Assembly: GCA_034521465.1 (NCBI GenBank)
Contig: JAXHMN010000008.1
Coordinates: forward strand, 310,001 to 374,000
Length of the DNA stretch: 64,000 nt
Direction of reading: 5' to 3'
From: SURF-28 sp034521465
GTDB lineage: Bacteria; Bacteroidota; Ignavibacteria; Ignavibacteriales; Melioribacteraceae
The notes under the pieces were generated by a model. The model did no database searches and was not told where the DNA came from. It was given only the letters and a program-made list of their open reading frames with translations. Below, one piece after another: positions 1 to 9,010 of this stretch; within the stretch, counting starts at the first letter, position 1; every line of letters begins with the position of its first letter. Position numbers and translations under genes: made by a program.

Positions 1-128
1 ATACAAACGATAATGTAATAATGGGAATTCGACATAGAGAATATCCAATAGAGGGAATACAATTTCATCCTGAATCGGTTTTAACTCCTCAAGGTTATAA
101 CTTAATTAAAAATTGGTTGGAAATATGA
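1..128 (+). CDS. trpG: Anthranilate synthase glutamine amidotransferase subunit, C-terminal fragment
   Basis: The last 41 codons of a class I glutamine amidotransferase are open from the window edge to TGA at 126-128. The segment QFHPESVLTP is the conserved C-terminal block that carries the catalytic His and Glu of the Cys-His-Glu triad in the TrpG/PabA family. The subunit supplies ammonia from glutamine to TrpE for anthranilate synthesis. Its stop overlaps the trpD start (ATGA, 125-128), so the two are translationally coupled and this is TrpG rather than a stand-alone PabA. The catalytic Cys lies outside the window. Confidence 0.93.
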   Translation, partial: TNDNVIMGIRHREYPIEGIQFHPESVLTPQGYNLIKNWLEI

Positions 129-1158
129 AAGTAGAATTAGAAAAAGTAATCGATGGACATAACTTAACATTCGATGAAGCATACAATGTTATGTACTCAA
201 TTATGAGCGGTAATGAAAACAATTCTAAAATTGCATCGCTCTTAACGGCACTTAAAATAAAAGGTGAAACTTCCGAAGAAGTCGCCGGATTTGTTAAAGC
301 AATGAGAGAAAAAGTCATCAAGGTAAAATGTGAAGATGAGACGAGTAATTGATGTTTGCGGTACGGGCGGCGATGGTTCAGGTACGTTTAATATTTCGAC
401 AGCCGTTTCATTTGTTGTTGCCGGTGCCGGAGTGAAAGTTGCAAAACATGGTAATCGATCAATCTCAAGTAAAAGCGGAAGTTCTGATGTATTGCACGAA
501 CTTGGAGTTGATGTTCAACTAAATCCCGAATTTTCAGAAAGAGCTTTAAATGAAATTGGCATTGCATTTTTGTTTGCACCTCTTATATCATCCGGCTATG
601 AAGCACGTTGCACCTATTAGAAAAGAATTAGAGTTCCGATCGATATTTAACATACTCGGTCCGCTTACCAATCCCGCCGGTGTTAAGACGTCAATTGATA
701 GGAACATTCAGTGACGATGTTGCTAGAGTTGATGACCGATGCAATCAGAGTTACTTGGAGATGGAAAACGTGTAGCATTTCTCTGCACAAGTAATGCGAT
801 TTGATGAAATAACGCTAACCACATCCGACTAAAGTTTATGAAGTTAACCGCGATCAACTCGATGTACTTCTATTCATTGACAAACGACAGATTTCAGCTA
901 TCCCTCAATTAAATCTAGAACAATTACAAGGCGGTTCGGCAAAAGAGAACGCACAAATTATTCATGATGTTTTCTCGAGTAAATATAAAGGTGCCCCTTA
1001 CGAAGTTGTTATTGCTAATGCCGCAATGGCGTTAAAAACTTCGGGAATATCGAATGATTTGGTTGAATGTAAACAAGATAGCAGAAGAGTCGATTGATTC
1101 CGGTTCAACGCTAAACAAGTTAAATGAACTAAAAGAATTCGGTGAGAAATATAAATGA
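125..1158 (+). CDS. trpD: Anthranilate phosphoribosyltransferase, frameshifted
   Basis: Second step of tryptophan synthesis: it transfers phosphoribosyl from PRPP to anthranilate. The reconstructed protein (about 344 residues, normal for the family) shows the PRPP-binding run GTGGDGSGTFNIST near residue 80, then KHGNRSISSKSGS, and GGSAKENA near the C terminus. The start at 125 sits in the trpG stop, and the TGA at 1156-1158 overlaps the trpC ATG, so both ends are firm. The frame changes near 330 and 610 and several more times between about 690 and 1090. This is the most damaged biosynthetic gene here, but all conserved blocks survive in order, so sequence error is more likely than decay. Confidence 0.92.
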
Positions 1159-1950
1159 CAATTCTCGAAGAAATAGTTGAAGTGAAAAAAGAAGAAGTGA
1201 AAAAACTCCGAAAAGATTTTTCACTTTCACGATTTTCCGATTATGATTTTTTTGAAAGTGATACGCTCAGTCTTTATAAAAACATTTCGTCTGACAATAA
1301 TCTATCTATCATTGCAGAAATAAAAAAAGCTTCTCCATCAAAAGGTATAATTCGAGAGGATTTTAATCACTTAGACATTGCAAAAATATATTTTGAAAAT
1401 GAAGTAAGCCGGAATTTCAGTTTTAACCGATAAAAACTTTTTCAAAGGATCAATTGAATACTTAAACGACATTGCAAAAATAAAAACCGCTCCACTTCTC
1501 AGAAAAGATTTTATTTTTGACGAATACCAAGTTTATCAAGCCAAAGCAAACGGCGCTGATGCTATTCTTTTGATTTGTGAGATTTTATCCGAAGAACAGG
1601 TAAAAGAATTAACATATGCTGCAAGTGAATTAGATTTAGAAGTTCTACTTGAACTTCATTCTGTAGAACAATTAAATAAAGTCAATTTCGAATTGCATAA
1701 AATTGTCGGGATAAATAACCGTGACCTAAAAACTTTCGAAGTTGATATCAATAAATCAATTGAAATATCAAGACTAATACCGGAAAATGTTTGTATTGTC
1801 GGCGAGAGTGGGTTTAGTGATAAAACATCTGTTGATAAAGTTAAGAATGAGAAAATCGATGCACTCTTAGTCGGAGAACATTTTATGCGCGCAAAAAATA
1901 TTTCCACTGAACTAAAAATATTCAAAGAATGGTGCAGTCGTGAAAGTTAA
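1155..1950 (+). CDS. trpC: Indole-3-glycerol phosphate synthase, one frameshift
   Basis: Closes the indole ring from CdRP; a TIM-barrel enzyme. The sequence shows IIAEIKKASPSKG (catalytic Lys and phosphate loop) near residue 55, LLRKDFIFDEYQ with a second active-site Lys near 115, GINNRDL near 185 and IVGESGF near 215. The length of about 264 residues is typical. One single-base shift near 1409 splits the reading frame between VSR and ISVLTD. The start overlaps the trpD stop, and the end overlaps the GTG of trpF by 11 bases, giving a continuous operon. Confidence 0.95.
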
Positions 1951-2528
1951 GGTGTGCGGTATCACAAATATAGACGATGCAAAAATCTGCGTTGACTACG
2001 GTGCTGATGCACTTGGGTTCATTTTTTATAAAAATAGTAAAAGGTACATCGAACTCGATAAAGCAAAAAAGATAATTGATTCAATCCCCTTCTTTGTTTA
2101 AAGTCGGTGTTTTCGTGAACGAAGATGTTGATAGAGTTAATCAAATCGCAAATGAGCTTAAGCTTAATGCTGTTCAGCTTCACGGTGATGAAGATTTAGA
2201 GTATTGTGAAAAAATAAAGTGCCCTGTTATTAAAGCAATTCGAGTTGACGAAAATTTGAATGATAATCTTAAAAAATTTTCAAATTATATAATTCTACTC
2301 GACTCAAAAGATACAAAAGAATACGGCGGTACAGGACAAAAATTTAATTGGAATCTCATTCCAAAAAGTTCAAGAAACAAAATCATATTAGCCGGCGGAG
2401 TTTCGGAAGATAATATTGATGAAATTTATCACAGTATTAATCCGCAGGCAGTTGATCTTTCTTCTTCACTTGAAATAGAACCGGGAATTAAAGATCACGA
2501 AAAAGTGAAATCATTCTTTAAAAAGTAA
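1940..2528 (+). CDS. trpF: Phosphoribosylanthranilate isomerase, one frameshift
   Basis: Catalyses the Amadori rearrangement of PRA to CdRP. I chose the GTG at 1940 because it begins VKVCGITN, the canonical TrpF N terminus with its catalytic Cys; ALGFIFY follows. A shift at about 2090 separates this from VGVFVNE, NAVQLHGDE and the C-terminal phosphate-binding LAGGVSEDN and VDLSSSLE. The total is about 196 residues, normal for TrpF, which is monofunctional here (trpC and trpF are separate). It overlaps the trpC 3' end by 11 bases. Confidence 0.94.
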
Positions 2529-2542
2529 ATAAGCTAAACGAA

Positions 2543-2646
2543 TAGAATGCAGATGACCACGCCAGAGTCGGGCAGGCACTGAAAAAACAGATCATCGCTG
2601 ATTTTTATCTGTGTGAATCCATTGTTTCAGCGTCATCTGTGTTCTA
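2543..2646. repeat. Short intergenic element with 16-bp imperfect terminal inverted repeats
   Basis: The gap between trpF and aroF begins TAGAATGCAGATGACC (2543-2558) and ends GCGTCATCTGTGTTCTA (2630-2646), which are reverse complements apart from about two mismatches. An inner CAGAT/ATCTG hairpin lies at 2588-2612. It has no coding potential. The wording resembles short dispersed repeats I recall from this part of the bacterial tree, but only one copy is visible here. Confidence 0.6.
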
Positions 2647-2695
2647 TTTAATACAAAATAAATAAATCGGTCATTAACAAACTAAGGAATTATCA

Positions 2696-3713
2696 ATGTT
2701 GGTAGTAATGGATTTGAATGCACCGCGTGAAGACATCGAAAAAGTAAAACAAAAAATTAAGCTGTTGGATTGCACGCCGCACGAAATTCCGGGTGCAACA
2801 AAACTTGCAATCGGTATTACCGGTCCGACTAGTAAATTAAAAAAAGAGGATTTCCAATTGATGCCTTCGGTTGAAGATGTTGTTAGAGTAACAAAAAAAT
2901 ATAAACTCGTCTCTCGAATGATGAAGAGTGAGGATACAATTATAGATTTTGGCGATAATTCAATCGGAGGGAAACAGTTGCAAATCATCGCCGGGCCCTG
3001 CTCGGTTGAATCACGCGATCAAATTTTTGAGATCGCAGAGATTCTTAAAGAAATGGGTATTAACTTTTTACGTGCCGGTGCGTACAAACCTCGTTCAAGT
3101 CCATATTCATTTCAAGGATTGAAGGAAGAAGGATTGAAGTATCTCGAAGAAGTAAAAAAAGAATTCGACTTAAAAATTGTTACAGAACTTCTTAATCAAC
3201 ATACTGTCGATGCTGTTGCTGAAGTTGCCGATATCATTCAACTAGGTGCGCGGAATATGATGAACTTCACCTTGCTTGAAGAAGCTGGTAAAACACAAAA
3301 ACCAATTTTACTAAAACGTGGTATGTCCGCAACTGTTGAGGATTTACTTCTAAGCGCTGAGTATATCATCTCACAAAATAATTATAACATTATTTTATGC
3401 GAACGCGGAATTCGAACTTTCGAAACCGCAACTCGAAACACGCTTGACTTAAACGCTGTTCCGGTTCTCAAAAAAGAAAGTCATTTGCCTGTATTCGTCG
3501 ATCCATCTCACGGTGTAGGAATATGGGATAAAATTCCGCCGATGGCTTTAGCTTCCATCGCTGCGGGCGCTAGATGGATTAATGATCGAAGTTCATCAAC
3601 GACCCGATGAGGCATTATCGGATGGTTACCAATCACTCGATCCGAAAAGATTTAAAACATTACTAGCTAAAATAAAAGAACTCGCTCCGATTGTCGGAAA
3701 GGAGTTAATATAA
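2696..3713 (+). CDS. aroF: 3-deoxy-7-phosphoheptulonate (DAHP) synthase, type I-beta, one frameshift
   Basis: First step of the shikimate pathway: condensation of PEP and erythrose 4-phosphate. Residues 1-80 form a small ferredoxin/ACT-like regulatory domain like that of the Thermotoga-type enzyme. The catalytic barrel follows with IAGPCSVES near 102, LRAGAYKPRSSPYSFQG near 125, LLKRGM near 203, CERGIRTFE and the metal-binding VDPSHG near 265. An extra A near 3574 shifts the last 46 codons. Without it the protein ends in LAPIVGKELI with TAA at 3711-3713, overlapping the trpB ATG. Its place inside the trp operon suggests co-regulation of chorismate supply with tryptophan demand. Confidence 0.95.
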
Positions 3714-4924
3714 TGGATGAACAAAAAACAAAATATACTTACCCAAACGAAAAAGGAAAGTACGGTACTTACGGTGGTAAATTCGTTCCCGAAACTTTAA
3801 TGACCGCCTTATATGAATTGGAAAATACATACAAAGAGTTAAGAACAGATAATAACTTTTTAACTGAACTCAAAGAAATTCAAAGAGATTACAACGGTCG
3901 ACCCACTCCCCTTACCTACGCAAAAAGGTTAACCGAACATTTCGATAAAGGCAAAATTTATTTGAAGCGCGAAGATCTTTGTCACACCGGTGCGCATAAA
4001 ATGAATAATGCACTTGGACAAATTCTTTTAGCAAAAAAGTTAGGAAAGAAAAGAATCATTGCAGAAACCGGTGCGGGACAGCACGGTGTTGCAACAGCAA
4101 CAGTCTGCGCAAAGTTTGGATTAGAGTGTATTGTTTATATGGGCGAAGTTGATGTTGAGCGCCAAAGTTTGAATGTGTTTAGAATGAAATTGCTAGGTGC
4201 TGAAGTTAGAACTGTTAAGTCGGGAAGCAGAACTTTGAAAGATGCAACAAATGAAGCCATTCGTGATTGGGTGACAAACGTAAACGATACTCATTACATA
4301 ATCGGTTCTGTAGTCGGTCCTCACCCTTATCCGATGATTGTGCGTGATTTTCAATCCGTGATTGGCGAGGAAACTAAACAGCAGTTACATGAAAAAGAAA
4401 ATAAATTACCGACTCACATTCTCGCTTGTGTCGGTGGCGGTTCAAATGCAATTGGGATTTTTTATCCTTTTGTAAATGACGAATCGGTTAAATTAATCGG
4501 CGTTGAAGCAGAGGGCTACGGAATCGAATCGGGTAAACATTGTGCAACGCTGACTGTCGGATCTCAAGGAATTTTTCAAGGAATGCAGACTTATCTTCTG
4601 CAGGATGAAAACGGGCAGATATCTGAAGTACATTCAATTTCCGCCGGATTGGATTATCCCGGAGTCGGGCCGGAACATGCATTATTAAAAGATATCAAAC
4701 GTGCAGAATATTATTCTGTTACAGATGAAGAAGCACTTGAAGGAATTAAACTGCTGACAAAAACCGAAGGAATTCTCCCCGCACTCGAAACCGCTCACGC
4801 TGTTGCTTACCTAAATGAGTTAATGCCCAATACCAACAAAGATGATATCGTTGTGGTAAATGTAAGCGGTCGCGGTGATAAGGATATCAACACTATTATG
4901 AAAAATATCGGTGAAGAAAAATGA
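3713..4924 (+). CDS. trpB: Tryptophan synthase beta chain
   Basis: Intact 403-residue PLP enzyme that joins indole and serine. Visible motifs are GRPTPLTYAKRL, the PLP-Schiff-base block HTGAHKMNNALGQ near residue 95, AETGAGQHGVATA near 120, the phosphate-cupping CVGGGSNAIG near 240 and a C-terminal VNVSGRGDKD. The length fits the classical TrpB1 type that works in complex with TrpA. The start overlaps the aroF stop (TAATG), and the stop overlaps trpA by four bases, consistent with coupled equimolar synthesis. Confidence 0.98.
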   Translation: MDEQKTKYTYPNEKGKYGTYGGKFVPETLMTALYELENTYKELRTDNNFLTELKEIQRDYNGRPTPLTYAKRLTEHFDKGKIYLKREDLCHTGAHKMNNALGQILLAKKLGKKRIIAETGAGQHGVATATVCAKFGLECIVYMGEVDVERQSLNVFRMKLLGAEVRTVKSGSRTLKDATNEAIRDWVTNVNDTHYIIGSVVGPHPYPMIVRDFQSVIGEETKQQLHEKENKLPTHILACVGGGSNAIGIFYPFVNDESVKLIGVEAEGYGIESGKHCATLTVGSQGIFQGMQTYLLQDENGQISEVHSISAGLDYPGVGPEHALLKDIKRAEYYSVTDEEALEGIKLLTKTEGILPALETAHAVAYLNELMPNTNKDDIVVVNVSGRGDKDINTIMKNIGEEK

Positions 4925-5713
4925 TACGAGAAACAATCGAAAAACTTAACTCGAATAATCAAAAAGCATTATCAATCTATCTAACTGCAGGATATCCGAA
5001 AGTTGATTCTTTTGTGGACTTAGTATGCAAAGTTTACGATGCCGGAGCAGATTTGATTGAACTTGGTATTCCTTTCAGCGATCCCCTCGCTGATGGACCT
5101 GTAATTCAGAAAGCATCCGAAGCTGCTTTGGCAGACGGTGTTTCACTTAGCTCAACTCTTGAGATGACAGCAAAAATAAAAGAACGAGTTGATAAACCGC
5201 TGATACTTATGGGTTATTCTAATCCAATTATGCGATATGGAATTGATAAATTTATTAAAGATGCAAAGGAAGCAAAAGTTGATGGATTAATTGTCCCCGA
5301 TATACCGCTTGAGGAATATGAAGATTTCTTCACGGATAAATTCAAAGATTTTGAGATCGTGCTGCTCACAACTCCAACTTCGGCCAAAGATCGAATAAAG
5401 AAAATTGATGAATTAAGTTCAGGTTTTGTTTATTGCGTAAGTGTGACCGGCACAACCGGTGTCCGTAATAAATTCGGAGATGAAGTAAAACAAAATCTCG
5501 AAAGAACATACAACATCATTTCGAAAAATAAAATGATGCTTGGATTTGGAATTTCATCACCTGAGAATATAAATGAATACAGAAATTATACTGACGGATT
5601 TATTGTTGGAAGTGCAGTAATTAAATCACTTGGTGAAGATGATGTAAAGTTTACAAACTACATTGAAATTGATAGGTGAACTTTCTGAAGCCTGTAAAGA
5701 TGATTCCCTCTAG
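4921..5713 (+). CDS. trpA: Tryptophan synthase alpha chain, frameshift near the C terminus
   Basis: Cleaves indole-3-glycerol phosphate and channels indole to TrpB. The sequence shows the catalytic Glu in ADLIELGIPFSDPLADGP near residue 48, the loop-2 block VPDIPLEE with the catalytic Asp, and VTGTTGVR and GFGISSPEN near the phosphate site. The open frame stops at 5679 after YIEIDR. Dropping one G at about 5664 restores a normal ending (KLIGELSEACK) that closes with TAG at 5711-5713, about 263 residues. Last gene of the trp operon; repeats follow immediately. Confidence 0.95.
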
Positions 5714-5715
5714 AT

Positions 5716-5888
5716 GGGGCCAAAGCCCAGATATTTTTAGACTTCGTTCTCCGTTGGCTAAAGCAAACGGTAATATAAAAAATCAAATTAAGCTTTATTG
5801 CCGATAGATTAAACAAAATTAATATAGGGGCTTTAGCCCAATTTCCAACTATTAATGTAGCTATCCGAAGGGACTCACTATGTGAAAG
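5716..5888. repeat. Cluster of short palindromic intergenic repeats
   Basis: Directly after trpA lie GGGGCCAAAGCCC (5716-5728), the near-perfect palindrome CCGTTGGCTAAAGCAAACGG (5751-5770), GGGGCTTTAGCCC (5827-5839) and a CCGAAGGGACTCACTATGTG unit (5865 on). The last unit recurs with small changes at 6743-6764. No gene is supported in 5714-5942. These behave like REP-type or transcript-end palindromes. Confidence 0.6.
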
Positions 5889-5942
5889 ACCAGAGAGTTT
5901 CTGTGTTTCTCTTTCTAGGGCGGGTTCATCAAGTTTCTGCAT

Positions 5943-6236
5943 CTAAGAGTAGAGCACTTCTCCGGTTTGCAAGATTTCTTTTACAAATGGATTTGTTTGT
6001 TCAAATTCTGAAATAATAAAAGGATGTGGTTCAATATTTTCAGCGAATTCTCTAGCATATCTCATAAGTACTAGACGAGTATTAAATCTATCTCCCAAGA
6101 ATTTCTTCAAAACAACTGCAAGATCAATATCACTATATTCATCCTGTTCATTTTGGGCATATGAACCAAATAAGAATACTTTTTCTACAGGTATTTCTGC
6201 ATTAATAAGATTCTCGTAATATTCTTTAATTATTTT
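5943..6236 (-). CDS. MNT-domain nucleotidyltransferase (antitoxin-type partner of HEPN)
   Basis: Minimal nucleotidyltransferase of about 97 residues. FLFGSYAQ, then SDIDLAVVL, gives the GSx(9-11)DxD active-site signature that coordinates Mg-NTP. In HEPN/MNT pairs the MNT protein neutralises the HEPN ribonuclease; AMPylation of the toxin has been shown for some pairs. No ATG, GTG or TTG lies upstream of the active site in this frame. The frame runs directly into the HEPN gene, separated only by a TAA (6237-6239). Either a base is wrong at this A-rich junction, a non-canonical start is used, or the stop is read through. It ends with TAG at 5943-5945. Confidence 0.85.
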   Translation of the reverse strand, partial: KIIKEYYENLINAEIPVEKVFLFGSYAQNEQDEYSDIDLAVVLKKFLGDRFNTRLVLMRYAREFAENIEPHPFIISEFEQTNPFVKEILQTGEVLYS

Positions 6237-6629
6237 TTATTTCTTCACTTGTTCTAACAGCCATAATCGCAATTCTTTTATTTGATTTATATGTTCTGAA
6301 GTAAATTTATAATCACATTTTTTATAAAATTCATTTTTATAATCGGGATATCTTGCTTCTATGTTGAATGATGTAATTACATCCAAAAGATCCTTTTGAT
6401 CTTCATCTAATTCTAGAAGAGTCGCATCAGCTAATTTATTTAGGTTGTGAATCTTCGGCACTACTTCTTGATTATTCTTTACAATCAGTGACTTCAATAA
6501 TTTTTCTATCACTAAATGACCAATGAAAAGCGACCACACATAATCTTTTGATTCAAAAAGATTATTCATCGCTTTGTAATCAATTTCGGATGCCTCCAGC
6601 CAATATTTTACTAGTTCTTCTTTATTCAT
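6237..6629 (-). CDS. HEPN-domain protein (putative RNase toxin)
   Basis: All-helical 130-residue protein with the layout of COG1895/COG2250 HEPN proteins: an N-terminal helix with YWLEASEIDYKAM, a central GHLVIEKLLKSLIV helix and a C-terminal block ARYPDYKNEFYKKC. I chose the ATG at 6629; the frame also allows TTG at 6635. The immediately following MNT gene makes this a HEPN/MNT toxin-antitoxin or abortive-infection type pair, from knowledge of the family. I cannot point with certainty to the R-x4-6-H RNase motif, so catalytic activity is inferred from the pairing. Confidence 0.85.
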   Translation of the reverse strand: MNKEELVKYWLEASEIDYKAMNNLFESKDYVWSLFIGHLVIEKLLKSLIVKNNQEVVPKIHNLNKLADATLLELDEDQKDLLDVITSFNIEARYPDYKNEFYKKCDYKFTSEHINQIKELRLWLLEQVKK

Positions 6630-6730
6630 AATCAAGTTTTAATCAAATATACCTACTAAAATTTAATGTAGCAATCAAGTTCTAAGTTTCAACAAGTGCA
6701 CAAATCTCCGGATAAAAAAGAGAAAAAGTA

Positions 6731-6770
6731 CTCGGGCTTTTCCCGAAGGGATCACTTTGTGAAGCCCCAT
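6731..6770. repeat. Second copy of the CCGAAGGG intergenic repeat unit
   Basis: The run CCGAAGGGATCACTTTGTGAAG at 6743-6764 is a variant of the unit at 5865-5888, preceded by CGGGCTTTTCCCG, itself a small hairpin (6733-6745). It sits between the HEPN gene and hisIE. The two copies bracket the HEPN/MNT pair. Confidence 0.5.
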
Positions 6771-6826
6771 TTTATTACGCCAAAGCGACAAAGAAAATAT
6801 AAAATATAATGAATGTTGTTTATCAG

Positions 6827-7431
6827 CTATTGGTTATGACGCTTTTGTAATTCGTAGATAACATCATTTAACGATACTTCTTTTTCATTCAACATAACAA
6901 GTAAATGAAAAAGTAAATCTGCTGATTCGTTTATTATCTCTTCCCTATCATTATTCTTAGCGGCGATAACTGTTTCAATTGCTTCTTCGCCGACTTTTTG
7001 AATTATCCTATTTTCACCTTCTTTAAAAAGTTTTGTCGTGTATGAATTTTCGGGAAGTTTTTCTTTTCGATCTTTTATGAGTTGATCCAAATACTTGAGG
7101 AATTTGTAATTTTCTTTTTCAATTCCGAAGCAAGAATATTGATCCAAGTGACAAGTGTTTCCTTCCGGATTAGCTGAAATTAAAAGCGTGTCGTTATCAC
7201 AGTCTAACTTGATATCAACCAAATTCAGATAGTTGCCTGAAGTCTCACCTTTCGTCCATAATCTTTTTTTGAGCGACTATAAAAAGTTACTTTCTTTTCA
7301 TCAATTGTTTTTTCAACTGCTTCTTTATTCATGAACCCAAGCATTAGGACTTGCCCGGAAAAGTTATCCGTTACAATTGCCGGAACAAGTCCGTTCATTT
7401 TATCAAAATCAATTTTGTTTATATCAATCAT
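6827..7431 (-). CDS. hisI: Bifunctional phosphoribosyl-AMP cyclohydrolase / phosphoribosyl-ATP pyrophosphohydrolase, frameshifted
   Basis: HisIE fusion catalysing steps 2 and 3 of histidine synthesis. The cyclohydrolase half starts MIDINKIDF and shows VLMLGFMN and TFYSRS; the metal-binding segment CDNDTLL, then CHLDQYSCF, follows. The pyrophosphohydrolase half begins near residue 110 with KLFKEGENRIIQKVGEEAIE and ESADLLFHLLVML. A run of seven A (minus sense) at 7262-7268 should be eight; adding one A restores SRSKKRLWTKGETSGN and one continuous 202-residue frame. It is the last gene of the his operon and is separated from hisF by a palindromic insert. Confidence 0.94.
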
Positions 7432-7470
7432 TGATATTCCTCTTTAATATTTTATGGAACTTCTTTTCGA

Positions 7471-7544
7471 TCTTTACGCCTTTGCGGTTATCATCTTAAT
7501 CTGAATCATAACCGTCAAAGACGCTAAGGCTGCGAAGTATCCAT
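7471..7544. repeat. Inverted-repeat element inside the his operon
   Basis: Between hisF and hisIE, CGCCTTTGCGGTTAT (7477-7491) is matched in inverted orientation by ATAACCGTCAAAGACGCTAAGG (7508-7529), giving a long imperfect hairpin. It accounts for the only sizeable gap (125 bases) in an otherwise overlapping operon. It may be a dispersed repeat insertion and/or an mRNA processing or stability structure. Confidence 0.55.
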
Positions 7545-7556
7545 CAAATTCTAACT

Positions 7557-8301
7557 TCAACTCTGTTTCCTTTTAAAATATTCCTTTAATTCACTAATCT
7601 CTAATTCTTGATAATGAAAAAGACTTGCAGCTAAGCATGCATCAACTTCAGCATTTTTAAATGCATCGAGAAAATGCTCTTTCGTACCTGCTCCACCCGA
7701 AGCTATAACCGGGATCGAGATCATTTTGTTTAACTTAGATAAAAACTCTAAATCGTAACCAGCTTTTTGTACCGTCTTTATCCATTGAAGTCAGAAGAAT
7801 CTCTCCTGCTCCTCTTTCAAACGCTTCTTTGCACCATGCAAATCCTTCCAGTTCGGCTTCTTCTCTTCCACCTTTAATAAACACTTTATAATTTTCGTTT
7901 ATCTTTTTTACGTCAATCGCAGCAACTATAGCTTGACTGCCGAAACGCCTCGAAGCTTCGTTAATTAGATTGGGATTCTTTACAAGGGAAGTGTTTAGCG
8001 AAACTTTATCTGCACCGGCTTTTAACAGCAAATCAATATCATTCAATTCAGTGATTCCACCTCCTACCGTAAAAGGGATACGAATTACCTTTGCAACATC
8101 CTTAACTAAATCAATTAATATTTTTCGTTTATCGGATGAAGCTGTTATATCAAGGAATACAAGTTCGTCCGCTCCTTCACGGTAATATCTTTCTGCAAGT
8201 TCAACTGCAGAGCCGGCATCGCGTAAGTTGACAAAGTTTGTTCCTTTCACTACACGACCGTCTTTAACATCTAAGCATGGTATTATTCTTTTGCTAAGCA
8301 A
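7557..8301 (-). CDS. hisF: Imidazole glycerol phosphate synthase cyclase subunit, one frameshift
   Basis: TIM-barrel cyclase that uses HisH-derived ammonia to make IGP and AICAR. The N terminus MLSKRIIPCLDVKDGRVVKG carries the first catalytic Asp and phosphate loop; VGGGI near 80, KVSLNT near 100 and LLTSMDKDGT with the second catalytic Asp near 175 are all present. The frame breaks just after DKDGTK (about 7765). The other frame continues with IPVIASGGAG and ends KEYFKRKQS with TGA at 7557-7559, giving about 248 residues. The start overlaps the hisA stop. Confidence 0.95.
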
Positions 8302-9010
8302 ACTGTGCTAACTCCTCTAAAGTTATTTTGTTTTCGTAAAATGCTTTTCCAACAACTACTTGATTAATGCCTAATTTCTCTAATTCAGACAAATCATCAA
8401 ATACACTAACTCCACCCGAAGCAATCAAATTAATGTTCGGAAATTCATTCAATAATTTTTGATACAAATTATAACTCGGCCCCTCAAGCATGCCATCTTT
8501 GCTGATATCAGTGCATAAAAAGTTATGGATTTTTTCTGTTTGCCATTTTTCAATATACTCGTCAATCGTAATATCTGTTGATTCAGTCCAACCGCTGACT
8601 TTTATTTTATTATTAAGTACATCAGCCGCGAATATAAACTTAGATCTGTCAAAAGCATCGATGAACTTCTTAACTTCTATTTCTTTCTTGACTGTAACAG
8701 AACCTAGAATGATGTAATCAACACCAACTTTGGTTAACAATTTTATATCATCTTCACTTCTAACACCGCCGCCGAATTCGATTTCGATTTCATACTTATC
8801 TTTAATTCTACTCAACAATTCCAAACATGTAAAAGAGCCGGTTTTTGAAGCATCTAAATCTACAATGTGAATCCTCTTAAAACCGGCATCATGGAATTGC
8901 CTGACAAGCTGCAAAGGGTCATCCGAATATTGCTTCACCGAATTGAAATCACCTTTGGTTAATCTAACCGCTTTATTGTCGATTATATCTATGGCTGGAA
9001 TAACTAACAT
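8294..9010 (-). CDS. hisA: 1-(5-phosphoribosyl)-5-ProFAR isomerase
   Basis: Intact 238-residue (beta-alpha)8 isomerase acting on ProFAR, paralogous to HisF. It starts MLVIPAIDIIDNKAVRLTKG with the catalytic Asp in PAID. It has the doubled phosphate-binding motifs IEFGGGVR near residue 78 and LIASGGVS near 197, and the second acid in CTDISKDGML. It overlaps hisH by seven bases and hisF by eight, so the HAF block is translationally coupled. Confidence 0.97.
   Translation of the reverse strand: MLVIPAIDIIDNKAVRLTKGDFNSVKQYSDDPLQLVRQFHDAGFKRIHIVDLDASKTGSFTCLELLSRIKDKYEIEIEFGGGVRSEDDIKLLTKVGVDYIILGSVTVKKEIEVKKFIDAFDRSKFIFAADVLNNKIKVSGWTESTDITIDEYIEKWQTEKIHNFLCTDISKDGMLEGPSYNLYQKLLNEFPNINLIASGGVSVFDDLSELEKLGINQVVVGKAFYENKITLEELAQFA

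Noticed and set aside
125..1158. trpD as a true pseudogene
   Set aside because: All conserved blocks are present in order, both coupled junctions are intact, and other essential genes in the window carry the same kind of single-base slips.
2529..2695. Possible trp attenuator or riboswitch before aroF
   Set aside because: No leader ORF with Trp codons and no terminator with a T tract; the inverted ends fit a dispersed repeat better.
5658..5942. 94-codon minus-strand frame downstream of trpA
   Set aside because: It reads through the palindromic repeat cluster and the trpA end; no homology or ribosome site is apparent.
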